The notes under the pieces were generated by a model. That model was given only the letters and a program-made list of their open reading frames with translations, was not told the origin of the DNA and did not search any database. A DNA stretch of 64,000 bases from Metopolophium dirhodum (Eukaryota > Arthropoda > Insecta > Hemiptera > Aphididae). Where the stretch lies: assembly GCF_019925205.1 (NCBI RefSeq), contig NC_083567.1, positions 25,296,001-25,360,000 on the forward strand. Direction: 5' to 3'. The position numbers were made by a program, and so were the translations under genes. This document shows, piece by piece, positions 38,146 through 50,137 of this stretch. Every line of letters starts with the position of its first letter. Positions within the stretch are counted from its first letter, which is position 1.

Positions 38146-38684
38146 GTACTATATACACTATACAGTTACTATGCTAATTATATTGTAAACCTGTGGAAAA
38201 TAAGTTAGGACCTTGGTTTCGTTTTTAGATTGTAGATCTGTGATCTGGATAGACCGATGTTGAATAATATTATAATATACGTGTACCTACTTATGCATTA
38301 GGGTATCCACTTATTATTATTGAGATGGGAAAAATTTCTGATTTTGGTGACTTAAACGCGCGGTGCAACGGGATACGGTGCAACGGGTTTTATAGGATAC
38401 CTATACTACTTCTACAATTCTACACGATTCAGTAAGTAATTATAATACAATCATCCGATTTATATTTTTTTGGTAAACAATTTAAAGTAAACTTAAATAT
38501 TTATTTATATAATTATTAGTAAAATATAAATTCACTGCAGTCTTAGGTATTATTACGTATAACCTATAGCTAAAATATTTTATGACACCTTCGTAATTTT
38601 CAAGGAATTTGATTTAAAACTTATTCGTGCATAATATATATATATATAATATAATTAAAATATACACAACATATGACATGTGAG

Positions 38685-39037
38685 CAGGCGCGGACTGGCT
38701 GGGATGCTGGGATGCTACAGCATCCCTTGCCCTAAAATATATTTGCCTAATATTATTTATTATATATTTAAAGACTCTAGACACCTAATGAACAACAAAT
38801 TGTTACCAACTTACGATTACTAGTAATCTATAATATTGTACAACTTTGATTGTAAGTTTTTTGTAACTTGGTACTTATTTACGTGTTTAACGTATATTCA
38901 ATATTTTTTCAAAACAAAATAAAATATATTAATATTTTATAAATAATCTACATGTATTAAATTTGCCCCAACAATTTATGTTATTTGCCCTTTAAATTGT
39001 GTAGCATCCCGTGCCCTATTTTACCAGTCCGCGCCTG
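38685..39037. mobile_element. Short element with CAGGCGCGGACTGG inverted ends
   Basis: CAGGCGCGGACTGG at 38685 is mirrored by CCAGTCCGCGCCTG ending at 39037. Just inside, GATGCTACAGCATCCC and TGTAGCATCCCGTGCCC are also inverted-related. Length 353 bp, no frame. The ends resemble hAT MITEs, but the flanks show no 8-bp duplication. Confidence 0.65.
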
Positions 39038-39364
39038 AACTGGTCCGTAAGTTTATAGACATTCTAATACATTCTCCCGGCAGTGTCAATAGACACAGTG
39101 TTTGAGAAGTTATATTTTTTTGGTACCTAATTAATTTACAATATGAATTATTATAAGTTACCTATGTAGGTACTTGTCCAAAACTCTACTACCGGGAAGC
39201 CATTGGTATTTATGGTACAGCCTTACAAAGTTCACGATTTTCAGTGTTTTACGCACCCGTACAACGCTTTAAAGTTTACCGAGCTTAAGTATAACAAATT
39301 AATTTTTTTTTTAATCTAGGTAAGTCAACGTTTTAAAATTGATGATGCAAAAATAATTCTGACA

Positions 39365-39450
39365 CCCACCCATGGTGGATTTACATAACAAGTCGAAGGA
39401 TGTTTTTGATTTTAATTGTTCGAGCAAGCGCAGTGTGCGAGTGACTACAC
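39365..39450. repeat. Second copy of the GAGCGCAG-type dispersed repeat
   Basis: The sequence 'catggtggatttacataaca' followed by 'gttcgagcaagcgcagtg' matches the repeat seen at 15800-16065. Confidence 0.45.
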
Positions 39451-39794
39451 CGGATATATTATATGAAAATACCAAAAAGTTCAATTAGCTATAATATAAC
39501 TTAAAAATAAGACTGACCGCCAAATTCAGACTTCTCTGTCGTTTTCAGTTAAAAACTAATGATTTTCGGCAATTAATTTTTGAAATATCGTTCATAATTC
39601 GTTGTAACTTGTAATTTATATACCTATTTTAAAAATATTATTCGTGGGTAATTGAAACGTCTAAAATGTATTATTATATACAAATATGATAATAAACAAA
39701 TAATAATAACTCAACTTAACCGGCTACGGTATTAATAATATTTAATAATATCAATATAAGTATAGTACCTATACAATATCCTAGGCTGTCAAAT

Positions 39795-39905
39795 CGTCTC
39801 CACTTGGAATCGTTTTTCGTATACAATGATATTATATCATTGAATTCAAATGTAACACTATTCATAACAGTCACCCACTTGTACCCTACTGTTCAGCAGA
39901 GTCAC
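39795..39905. repeat. Partial copy of the GATTCTGAGCG dispersed repeat family
   Basis: Contains GGAATCGTTTTTCGTATAC, the palindromic AATGATATTATATCATT, and CAGCAGAGTCACTTCC, in the same order as at 42690-42800 and (reversed) at 47038-47150. A fragment of the terminal part is also at about 4515-4560. Confidence 0.6.
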
Positions 39906-39959
39906 TTCCAAATTTTATTTTTTTTTAATTGACCTCCCTTCTTATTTAAATTCTGACAA

Positions 39960-40540
39960 ACGTGTTTTGGTTAAGTATATACGGCCCTGTCTACGGCCAG
40001 TAAAACAATTAGGATTCTTGGGGTCCCGGACAAAGTCAATGTATTGGACCCTGAGGTATATGTATACAACATTTGTTTATAGGTTACCTATACAAAAATA
40101 AATAATGATGGCGATTTTTTTTTTAAGAACCTAAAAAATTTTATGTGAAGGCCTGCTGACCAGTGTATTGTTATTAAAATATAACTACACTTTTAGTGTT
40201 CTTTTTTTTATTATAAATATTAATTAAAGCTTTCCACGCATACAAGTAACTCAATAACAATAAAACAATAAAACACTATAAAAATATAATTTTAAAGATA
40301 AATATAGGTATTATTATGGATAAATAGGGGCCCCTTGTTCTTTGACAACAAATTAGATAACATGATAAATTATAAAAATAGATATTTTTATTTAATATAT
40401 TTTATTTGATTTAAATATTAGATTACAATGCAATTATTTAAAAATTTAAAGTAGATGCTGTGAGCCGTCGGGGCCCCTTGAGCCAACGATTAGCAGCCCT
40501 CTACAGGGGCATTGCCCCGGCTGCCCCTGCGGTTGTTGCG
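39960..40540. repeat. GC-patched dispersed element remnant
   Basis: GGCCCTGTCTACGG, GGGGTCCCGGAC, GGGGCCCCTTG (twice) and CATTGCCCCGGCTGCCCCTG stand out from the AT-rich surroundings, with similar GGGGCCCC segments in the 14.8 kb element. Limits and ends are not resolved; no frame. Confidence 0.3.
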
Positions 40541-40704
40541 GCACTGTTATAACTGGTAATTCAGTTATTGATATTATAATATATATTTATACTATTTGAA
40601 GAAAAAAAGCATATAACTAGAGCAGTAAAGCAATATATTATATATTACTATAGTTTAAGGATTATTAAGAGAATATTTTTGGATTTTTTAGAACATATTC
40701 CCTA

Positions 40705-40764
40705 ACGTCGGGCGTAGTTAGTACTTGGATGGGTGACCGCTTGGGAACACTACGTGCCGTTGGC
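40705..40764 (+). pseudogene. 5S rRNA-derived fragment (3' half), pseudogene or SINE head
   Basis: CGTCGGGCGTAGTTAGTACT, then TGGATGGGTGACCGCTTGGG and AACACTACGTGCCGTTGGC, follow the 3' half of eukaryotic 5S rRNA. The 5' half, including the internal promoter box A region, is missing. A T-run follows 5 bp later. It is too short to be a working 5S gene; it may be a 5' truncated copy or part of a 5S-derived SINE. Confidence 0.8.
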
Positions 40765-41259
40765 ATTTTTGATTTTTTTATAAACTTTACTTCTTTATTT
40801 ATTAAAAGAAAAAAATTTAAGTAAAATTTGTCGATTTCAGTTCATACAAATGATTTAAACTTACGTGCCATTCACTCCAAATTCCCTTAGTCCCTACACC
40901 CTTGTTTTGTCAATATAAATAATGTCCATCGCGTTTACAATCATTAACAATTCATAACTTTCTTAATTTAATTTTGTTTAGTTCGCCAAAGCATTCTGGC
41001 CAATTAATATACCTACTTTCACTAATTATACCTACTTGTCTTATTCTGTACTGAAACGTAATCATATAGAATATAATATGCCTGTTATTATTGATTAATG
41101 TATTATCTATTAATTGTATACCTACGCACCTTTACAAGTCATTATATTATTTTTTTGTTATCGCTATAAACGTTTTGTATGTCAAAATAAATGCCATTCG
41201 ATTTTATGTGTCAATACTCAATTTAGTCGTCGTTTGCCTTTGATCTTTGCATATGCAGT

Positions 41260-42800
41260 GAAATCTCGATAACTCGAATCGATGACAGGCACAAAAAAAA
41301 ATTTAAAAAATTAAAAAAAAAAAAAACACACATTGTAAAATCAATACATTCATCGCTTCGCTCAGAATCTAAAATAGTATCTATTTTAAATATATAGACA
41401 AAAATAATTTAACCACAAGTTAAATTAAACGCTTACTTTTGAATATTATTATTTTAATTTAACACCAATATTTAAATAAGTTTAAACACTGATAATTTTT
41501 ATGAGGCATAAAAATTAATTTTAGACTAATTGGACTTTATTTTTGGGTCTGTCGTCATATTTCGGAGCAGTAAAAATACCAAGATTTTCAACTTTAATAT
41601 CTTTTCTAGTTGGTAGTTTGTAGTGTCAAAAAGTAACATATTCTCCGTACTTGTTTTAATAGTTTTAATTAATAAGTAACCAAGTTTTCGACAAAATCTA
41701 TTCTCTTATTTTTTTTAAATTAAAAAACCAATAACCGTATATCTTGAACTGTTCACCAAAATATGTTTATATTAGCAATTTTTATGCATGGAATAATTTT
41801 CAAAATATTTTAACTCTTTTTGAGAACTTTAGAAATTTTAAATTTTCGAATTTTTTTGTTGTTTTTTTAATAATTGTTGATAAAAACTTTTGCTTTGTCA
41901 AAAACATTGAACATTTAATACAAAGTGTAACATTAGTTCTTATTACTGGAAGAAAAAAAAAGTTGAGGGTTCCTCATATGTTTTTTGTGAGTGTTTTAAG
42001 TTTTTTACAATTATTGTTCATATTTTTTAAAATTAAGTTCATAATTCATATTCAATGGTATTATTTAATTAATTGGTCATTACAATAAAACAAACATTGA
42101 CACTGACTATTACAGACACCATGTCATGTTTTGAATTTATTAAAGCTATTATTTTTGTAAAATAGAAAAATAAGATAAAACAAACTGATAATTTAGTTTT
42201 TAGATTCTGAGTGGAACGATGAATGTATTGATTTTAAAATGATGTGTTTTTTAAAAATTTTTTTTGTCTATGTACACAATAAGTATTCGAAATAATGCTT
42301 CGATTTTCAACTTCAGTATCTTGTGCGAATAGAAAGTGAATATTGTTGGTGGTTAAGCATTTAAAGTTCAAAAATTGACAAAATAATGAAAAATCACGAA
42401 AATTAGCAAATTATTTTGAGTTAAGAAAAAACTTAGAATATTTTTTCGGTTATTTTGTTGAGATTGTATAATATTATTCGTGGGTACTTGAAACTTCTAA
42501 AGTATACTAATATATTATATCTATGATAGTATCACGGTTTTTTGTTGATGTATAACGCGTTATAAGTACCTAATGGATATTATAATATGATTAATTTGGA
42601 ATTTATTATAGGTCAATTATTTTTTTAATACTATAGATAAGTACCTATATAATGTCTTAAACCTAGACTGACATACCGTCTACGCTCAGAATCGTTTTTC
42701 TTACACAATGATATTATATCATTGAATTCAAATTTAATCCCATCCATTATACAGTGATCCACTTGTAACCTACTGTACAGCAGAGCGACATCCACCAGCC
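41260..42800. repeat. Complex cluster of the GATTCTGAGCG dispersed repeat family
   Basis: Contains ATTCATCGCTTCGCTCAGAATC at about 41350, an inverted terminus GATTCTGAGTGGAACGATG at 42203, and the other end CGCTCAGAATCGTTTTTC to CAGCAGAGCGACATCC at 42690-42800. The section 41700-41870 matches, in reverse, part of the copy at 47520-47640. At least two copies head to head, both diverged. The frame at 41744-42088 lies inside it and is not a gene. Confidence 0.6.
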
Positions 42801-43456
42801 CGCCTTTTTTATTATTAATACTTCAATGTTGTAATAAATGACAAAAAAAAAATGCATGTATAAATAATTTTTTTTGTTAGGTAATTTGTTCAAGGTTTAT
42901 TAGGTAATTACTAATTACAAATGTAAAGATTATCTAAATGATCTTTAATCTTAATGATATCTTACAAAATAATAAATAACTACCTAAACATATTTGGCAG
43001 TATTTGTGTATTATTTATGTTTTTATGTAAAAGGTTCATAATAATAATAATAATACTGCTGTATGCATAATACATAATAATAGTATTGGAAACATTCATA
43101 AACACAACATATCTGGAAAAATAATAATATTTTATTTGGTTAGATACTAAGTGTAAAATGTTTAAGTATATATTATACATTTATACGTTTGTCTATTAGA
43201 TTTATAAAGATTTATAAAAGTATAGAATAAATATATTGAGTATTAATGTACAAAACTACAAAAGTGTATGAGAACATAAAAAATTAATTGACACTATTGG
43301 CTTCAGCCAAATTACCAAAACACCAACAATTGTGTTTCTATAAAAAAAAATATCTATGCATAATTAATTTTAAGATAAAAAAAAATCCTTAAAATGACAT
43401 AATATAAATAAAATCACAAAATTCGAAGTAGGATCAGACATACTGTACTAAATAAA
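42801..43456. other. AT-rich spacer before the satellite
   Basis: I see no gene, repeat or element here beyond simple AT-rich sequence and a short (ATA)n-like run at about 43040. Confidence 0.4.
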
Positions 43457-45314
43457 ATCACATAACTAAAAAAAAAATTGAAGGATGGTGTTGGCGCCCG
43501 CAGGCAAATGCAGTTTAGAAAACAAAAAAAAATGTAAAAAAATATATTATTGTAGGAATGCACATTTCAAAGTCTATACAAAAAATTCAACTAGTCACAT
43601 AACAAAAAAAAAAAATTGAAGGATGGTGTGGGCGCCCGCAGGCAAATGCATTTTAGAAAACAAAAAAAAATTTTTAAAAAAATATTATTGTAGGAATGCA
43701 CATTTCAAAGTCTATACAAAAAATTCAACTAGTCACATAACAAAAAAAAAAATTGAAGGTGGGTGTGAGCGTCCGAAGACAAAAGAATTTTATAAAATAA
43801 AAAAAATTGAAATTAAAAACTTCAAACTAAAATGTCCAGAATCTTAAACAGAAAAAAACTATTCAAAATATTTAGTTCATTAATGATGGATTATTCAAAG
43901 TGCACCAGATTTTCAATGTTCAAAAAGTATATACAAAAAATTCAACTAGAGTTACATAACAAAAATAAAAATTGAAGGAGGGTGTTGGCGCCCGCAAGCA
44001 AATGCATTTTAGAAAACAAAAAAAATTAAAAAAAAAATTATTATTATTAGAATACACATCACAAAGTCTATACAAAAAATTCAACTAGAGATACATAACA
44101 AAAAAAAAAATTGGAAGACGGTGTTGGCACCCGCAGGCAAATGCATTTTAGAAAACAAAAAAAAATTAAAAAAAAAATATTATTATAGGAATACACATTA
44201 CAAAGTCTATACAAAAAATTCAACTAGTCACATCACAAAAAAAAAAATTAAAATTGGGTGTGGGCGCCCGCAGGCAAATGCATTTTAGAAAACAAAAAAA
44301 AAATTATTGTAGGAAAACACATAACAAAGTCTATACAAAAAATTCAACTAGAGATACATAACAAAAAAAAAAATTGGAAGAGGGTGTTGGTACCCGCAGG
44401 CAAATGCATTTTAGAAAACAAAAAAAAATTTTTAAAAAAATATTATTGTAGGAATGCAAATTTCAAAGTCTATACAAAAAATTCAACTAGTCACAAAACA
44501 AAAAAAAAAAATTGAAGGAGGGTGTTGGCGCCCGAAGACAAAAGAATTTTATAAAATAAAAAAAATTGAAATTAAAAACTTCAAACTAAAATGTCCAGAA
44601 TCTTAAACAGAAAAAAACTATTCAAAATATTTAGTTCATTAATGATGGATTATTCAAAGTGCACCAGATTTTCAATGTTCAAAAAGTATATACAAAAAAT
44701 TCAACTAGTCACATAACAAAAAAAAATTGAAAGAGGGTGTTGGCGCCCGCAGGCAAATGCATTTAAGAAAACAAAAAAAAATTTAAAAAAATATTATTGT
44801 AGGAATACACATTAAAAAGTCTATACAAAAAATTCAACTAGTTTCATAACAAAAAAAAAAATTGAAGGAGGGTGTTGGCGACCGGGGGCAAAAGCATTTT
44901 AGAAAACGAAAAAAAATTGAAATTAACAACTTCAAACTAAATTGTCCAGAATCTTAAACAGAAAAAAACCGTTCAAAATATTTAGTTCATTAATGATGGA
45001 TTATTCAAAGTGCACCAGGTTATCAATGTTCAAAAAGTATATACAAAAAATTCAACTACAGTTACATAACAAAAGTTAAAATTGAAAGAGGGTGTTGGTG
45101 CCCGCAGGCAAATGCATTTTAGAAAACAAAAAAAAATTTTAAAAAAGATATTATTGTAGGAATACACATTACAAAGTCTATACAAAAAATTCAACTAGTC
45201 ACAAAACTAAAAAAAAAATTGAAGGAGGGTGTTGGCGCTCGCAGGCAAAAGCATTTTAGAAAACAAAAAAAAATTGAAATTAAAAACTTCAAACTTAAAT
45301 GTCCAGAATCTTAA
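43457..45314. repeat. Tandem satellite array, left part
   Basis: Head-to-tail monomers of about 105-230 bp, each with the GC-rich core TTGGCGCCCGCAGGCAAATG, then ATTTTAGAAAACA, A-runs, TATTGTAGGAATACACATT, AAAGTCTATACAAAAAATTC and ACTAGTCACATAAC. A longer monomer type adds ACTTCAAACTAAAATGTCC and TTTAGTTCATTAATGATGG. Short frames in it (MWAPAGK...) only reflect the repeat. The part 44258-45311 corresponds, with the same spacing, to 55997-57050. Confidence 0.95.
45312..45314. repeat. Left target-site duplication TAA of the Harbinger element
   Basis: TAA directly before the left terminus and again at 51105-51107. Undamaged array copies (for example 51858-51860) have a single TAA at this place. 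Confidence 0.92.
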
Positions 45315-45365
45315 AGCCGTGGTTTCCTACAACCACGCATCCGTGATTGCGTGGTGCGCGATGCG
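45315..45365 (+). repeat. Left terminal inverted repeat of the Harbinger element (51 bp)
   Basis: Exact reverse complement of 51054-51104; begins AGCCGTGGTTTCCTACAACC. Confidence 0.95.
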
Positions 45366-45455
45366 CTATTGCGCGATCAAACTTGCGTGATGCGTGATGC
45401 GTGTTGCGTGATGATGTTTTGCTACACAGTGCGTGATTATGAGTGCGTGATGAAA
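45366..45455. promoter_or_regulatory. Left subterminal GCGTGAT repeats
   Basis: GCGTGAT occurs five times (plus one GCGTGTT) in under 70 bp, partly in tandem (GCGTGATGCGTGATGCGTG). Such subterminal motifs are usual binding sites for the element's own proteins. The transposase gene starts just downstream, so its promoter may overlap. Confidence 0.5.
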
Positions 45456-45489
45456 ATATTTGTCAGTTGGTGTCCAGTTCTTCGCCAAA

Positions 45490-48400
45490 ATGGACGTGTT
45501 GACGCTTTATAATATTTTAGAAGACGAAGCTGACGAAGAACTGTTGCTACTTGCAAATTATTTCAGGGATGAAGAGGACGAAATGTTTATTGAACGAAGT
45601 AGAGAAGGATGTTATAATATTTTAGTTGAAAGACGCCTTATAGATAACGAAATTAGATTTCGTGCATATTTTAGGGTATCACTTGAACTATTCAATTATA
45701 TATTAGATTATATTAAAGATGATATAAAAAGACGTCCAAGTAACAGAGTTAAAAGACCAATATCACCGGAGGAAAAACTCGCTCTCACTCTAAGGTAAGT
45801 TAATTATGATATTATAATTATTGAATATTCAGTAATTGAGATTTAAAAAAAAATAGAATATATCATGTTAGTTTTTAACAAACAAGTACATAATTTAATT
45901 TATTTAAATATTATTATGATTTGAAAAAAAGTTATTGTTGCAGGAGACATATTACATAAATACTAAAAATGGTTTAAATAACAATATAATAACATGTTGA
46001 AATATAGGTACATCATATTATAACACCGGTATTTCATTTTAATTAAAAACAAGATTAACATTTAACAAGATGTATACATACATTTTAATTATTTAAGTAT
46101 AGTAACATTTACTAAAATGTTACAAAAAATTGCCATCCATATATCTGAAATTGTAGATATTTTGTTATAAGCAAACTACACGTTTTACCTTAAATACAAA
46201 AAAAAAATAAAGAATACAAATATTTCTTAAAATAAAATAAAAACATAACAACCCTTTTAAAATGAAAATAAAACAAAATATAAAAATAATAACACCTAGT
46301 TTTAACAAAATATGTAAAAAAAAATTAATAATCATTATTATAATATTGTAAAAAAGCATAACTGGAGTTTGCAGCTGTGGTAGGGCATGAAACACTGCTT
46401 GTTGCAGAAGTTGCAGAACTCGAAGAATCTTCTTCGACAAATATTGTCGGAACTATTTGTTTTGATGGAATAGGCGATACCGGTACAATTGGTTCTACGG
46501 AAGTTGTATTCGAAGCCTTTTCCTTTATTGCGCGTAATTCCAATTCGGAAATAATATTAAAAACCCTAGTTTTTGCTTCTACGGCCAATTCTGGGGGAAA
46601 TGTTGCCACTGTCGAAGCCATGCTTTTAAAAAAAATTTGAATTGGATCATTACATAATTCGCCTAGTCTCATCTCTTTTAACGCCGCCAAACGCTCCTCT
46701 CGCCCTTTCTTAATTTCCTCAATTATCTTATCCTTTGTTCCAATTTTTTTTGGTTTTTCATACGGTTTTCGAAATCTGTCTGTCAAACTATCACGTATTT
46801 CATTTTCCAGTGGTTGATCGACTATCGAATTATCTGTTTCTAATGAAACTTGACCAGAATTATTAGAAAAACAATTTTCTTCTGACTCCGCAGTTTGATT
46901 AAAACTTTCATTTTCCATAACCTCTGAATAGTTTAAGTTTTCATTGTAGGCAATGTTCGACTTAGTTCTAGAAATAATTTTATAAATCATAAGATGTTTG
47001 AATTTTAAGCAGTAATATAAAAAAAGGTGGATAAGTGGATGTCGCTCTGCTGTACAGTAGGTTACAAGTGGGTCACTGTAATGGATGGTGATAAATTTGA
47101 ATTCAATGATATAATATCATTGTATAAGAAAAACGATTCTGAGCGAAAACGGTCAGTCAGCCTATGATTTTCCCAAGTATATTTGATGATATTATTGTGA
47201 ATAAAGTAATTTAATTATAACCTATTTACGTGGAGCCTTGTTTTAAATTTTCAATCCTTAGCCATAAAAGTTAAAAATTTATAAATTTTTAACCACAAAA
47301 TAATTAATAAATTATAAATTTCATAAATGTTGTCAACATTTGAACTTTAAATGCTTATAAAAAAAAATTGTGCCTATGTATTTTTAATATTTTTCAAATG
47401 CTATTAGAACGATATATCAGGAGCCTTATATTCAATTTTCACGCTTTTTTACCCAACAAATAAAAATTTATTGATATTTATAGAAAAAAAAACTAAAAAA
47501 ATTGAAAACTGACAATGTCCGTAAACAGCTCAAAAAGAGTCAAAATATTTTCAAAATTTTATGGTGTATAGAAAATGCTAATATAAACATTCAGTGAAAT
47601 TTTCAAGTATCTACAGTCATTCGTTTTTTAATTACAATAAAATAAGAAAATTGTTACATGAGAAATCGAGTAAATATCAAATGTTGTAAAAATATAAATT
47701 TCAGACGCTCATAAAAATTTAATTTAAGTTTCTTGTAGACATTTTTTGTTCTTATATTACATTTTCAAATCTTATATTTAAAAAGAAAAATTTTTATGAA
47801 TTCTCAACTCAAAATAATTTGCTATTTTTCGTGATTTTTCCGTATTTTGTCAAAATTTGAACTTTAAATGCTTATAAATAAAAACTGTGACTAAGGATTT
47901 TCAATTTTTTTCATCTGCCTTTGAAACAATAACCTAGGAGCCTTCTATTAAATTTTCAAGCTTTTTTACTCAACAGATAAATTTTTATTGATATTTATAG
48001 AAAAAAAAACTAAAAAAATTGAAAACTGACAATGGCCGTAAACAGCTCAAAAAGAGTCAAAATATTTTGTAAATTTTATGGTGTATAGAAAATGCTAATA
48101 TAAACATTTAGTCAAAATTTCATGTCCCTACGGTCATTTGTTTTAGAGTTACACCAAAAACCAAAATCGATTTTCTCGAAAACAGATTTTGCGTAAAAAT
48201 TCCCGTTTTTCCTTAATTTTTCTTTTGTTTTTGACGTCGCTTGTGAAAACTACTGGGAAATTTTTACTTTTGACCCCCCAAAGTACCAACTAGATTCACT
48301 TTCCTATCAGAAAAGTTACTATTGAAGAAAATCCAAGCACTTTTACTGTCCTAAAAGGTGATGACAGACACAAAAATAAAAAAATAAAAAAAAAAACACA

Positions 48401-50137
48401 TATCATTGTAGAATCAATACATTCATTGCTTCGCTCAGAATCTAAAACACACATCATTGTAAAATCAATACATTCATCGCTTCGCTCAGAATCTAAAACT
48501 GGTCGGGGTGGTAGCATTTTTGCATTTTGGGTGGATGTTTAAGATTCTCAGTGAAACGAAGAAGTTATTGGATCTACAATGGTGTGTGTTTTTTTTTTCA
48601 AATCTCGATATACACTTACTAGTATATATTTAAATTTTAAACTCATAATATTCATCATTAATATTATGTAAGTTCTAAAATTAATTTGTGTTATTTAGTA
48701 AAAAATAATCGAATTCAGAAATTATTGAAATATTCTTGTGGTAATTCTGAATTATTTTAAAGTAATACCATTTTATGTATTTGTTTAAATATTAATAAAA
48801 ATAAAAAAGATACAAAAATATGGATAAAAGGTAAAAATTAATAGACTTTACTACTCGTTGTAGTATTTACTATTTAGTTAAAAAAATAAAATATTTTTAT
48901 ACTACAACAATTAATCTCAAAATAAAATGTTATCTCCGAATTTTATGAAATGTTGATTAAAAATTTAAATACATTTATAATATATATACATATACGTATA
49001 AAGTAGCTTAATAATAATAATGGTTTTTACCTTCTTTCATCTTCAATGTTGTTTAAGAAACTTAATGCATCATCGTTATACTTTGATTTTGTCGGAGCTG
49101 CTGAACCAGTACCTAATTTACGTTTTTTCATATTTTTTTTGTACGAATCTCTTACTGTACGCCAACGTGTTTTGCAGTCGTTTACTAAAAATAATTTAAA
49201 TGTATTTACATTTTACAGATTTTTAGCAACCGGAGAGAGTTACAGATCTCTTTCATTTCAGTTCAGAATATCGCACAGCTGGATAAGTACCATTATAAAG
49301 GAAGTACTTGTAGCTATTTGTAACCGATTGAAAAACATAACAATGCCAGAACCTACCGAACATAGTTTAAAAAAAGTATCCAATGATTTCTATGAAATGT
49401 GGAATTTTCCGAATTGCTGCGGCGCTATTGACGGGAAACACATAAGGATCGTTTGCCCTGATAGCTCTGGATCACTATATTTTAATTTTAAATCATTTTT
49501 TTCCGTTGTTCTATTGGCTTTATGTGATGCGAATAACAAGTTTCTAGTGGTCGACATAGGGTCATATGGAAAAGAAGGAGATGCAGGAATTTTCCCTAAA
49601 TCAAATTTGGGAAAATTGATTTCAACCGGAAAATTTAAATTTCCAGACCCAGAGTGCTTACCAAATACTGATATAGTCGTGCCTCATGTATTTGTTGGTG
49701 ATGAAGCGTTTAAATTAACGGAAACAATGATGAGGCCCTATCCTCGAAATCAATCGAAAACAGATCAAACGAAAGCCATTTTTAATTATCGTTTAAGTCG
49801 AGCGCGAAGAACAACGGAAAATACGTTTGGAATTATGTGTCAAAATTTTCGAGTATTTTTTACTCCAATTAATATTCTTCCTGAGACAGTAGACAACTTA
49901 ATAATGGCATCGTGTATTATCCATAATCTATTACGAGATGAACGAATGGTGTGTCCTACAGATTCAACAGAAAAAGATCCCATAACGGACGTACAAACGA
50001 ACATGATACAATTAAGTGCAATAGGGGGAAATGCAACACATGAAGCTTTTCGAGTCAGGGAAACTTTTAAAGATTATTTTAATAGCAGGATAGGATCAGT
50101 GAGCTGGCAGCAAAAACACGTCACACGAACTAATTGA
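45490..50137 (+). CDS. Harbinger DDE transposase
   Basis: Two exons, 45490-45794 and 49219-50137 (phase 2 junction, AG|GTAAGT to TTTTACAG|A), give 407 residues; the frame is also open to an ATG at 45460. Exon 1 encodes the N-terminal region (LYNILEDEADEELLLLANYF). Exon 2 encodes a helix-turn-helix-like segment (SYRSLSFQFRISHSWISTII) and the DDE_Tnp_4 type nuclease: IDGKHI (D173), LVVDIGSYGKEGDAGIF (D214) and RARRTTENTFG (E302), with VGDEAFKL between. All three catalytic acids are present. The 3,424-bp intron contains two exons of the antisense MADF gene and a foreign repeat. Two AATAAA signals follow at 50227 and 50237. The enzyme should cut and join the element at TWA sites. Confidence 0.93.

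Noticed and set aside
41744..42088. 114-aa plus-strand frame
   Set aside because: Lies in a dispersed repeat whose other copy (47520-47640, reverse) has no matching frame; Phe/Ile-rich from T-runs.
46377..46640. 87-aa plus-strand frame
   Set aside because: Complement of MADF-BESS exon 3.
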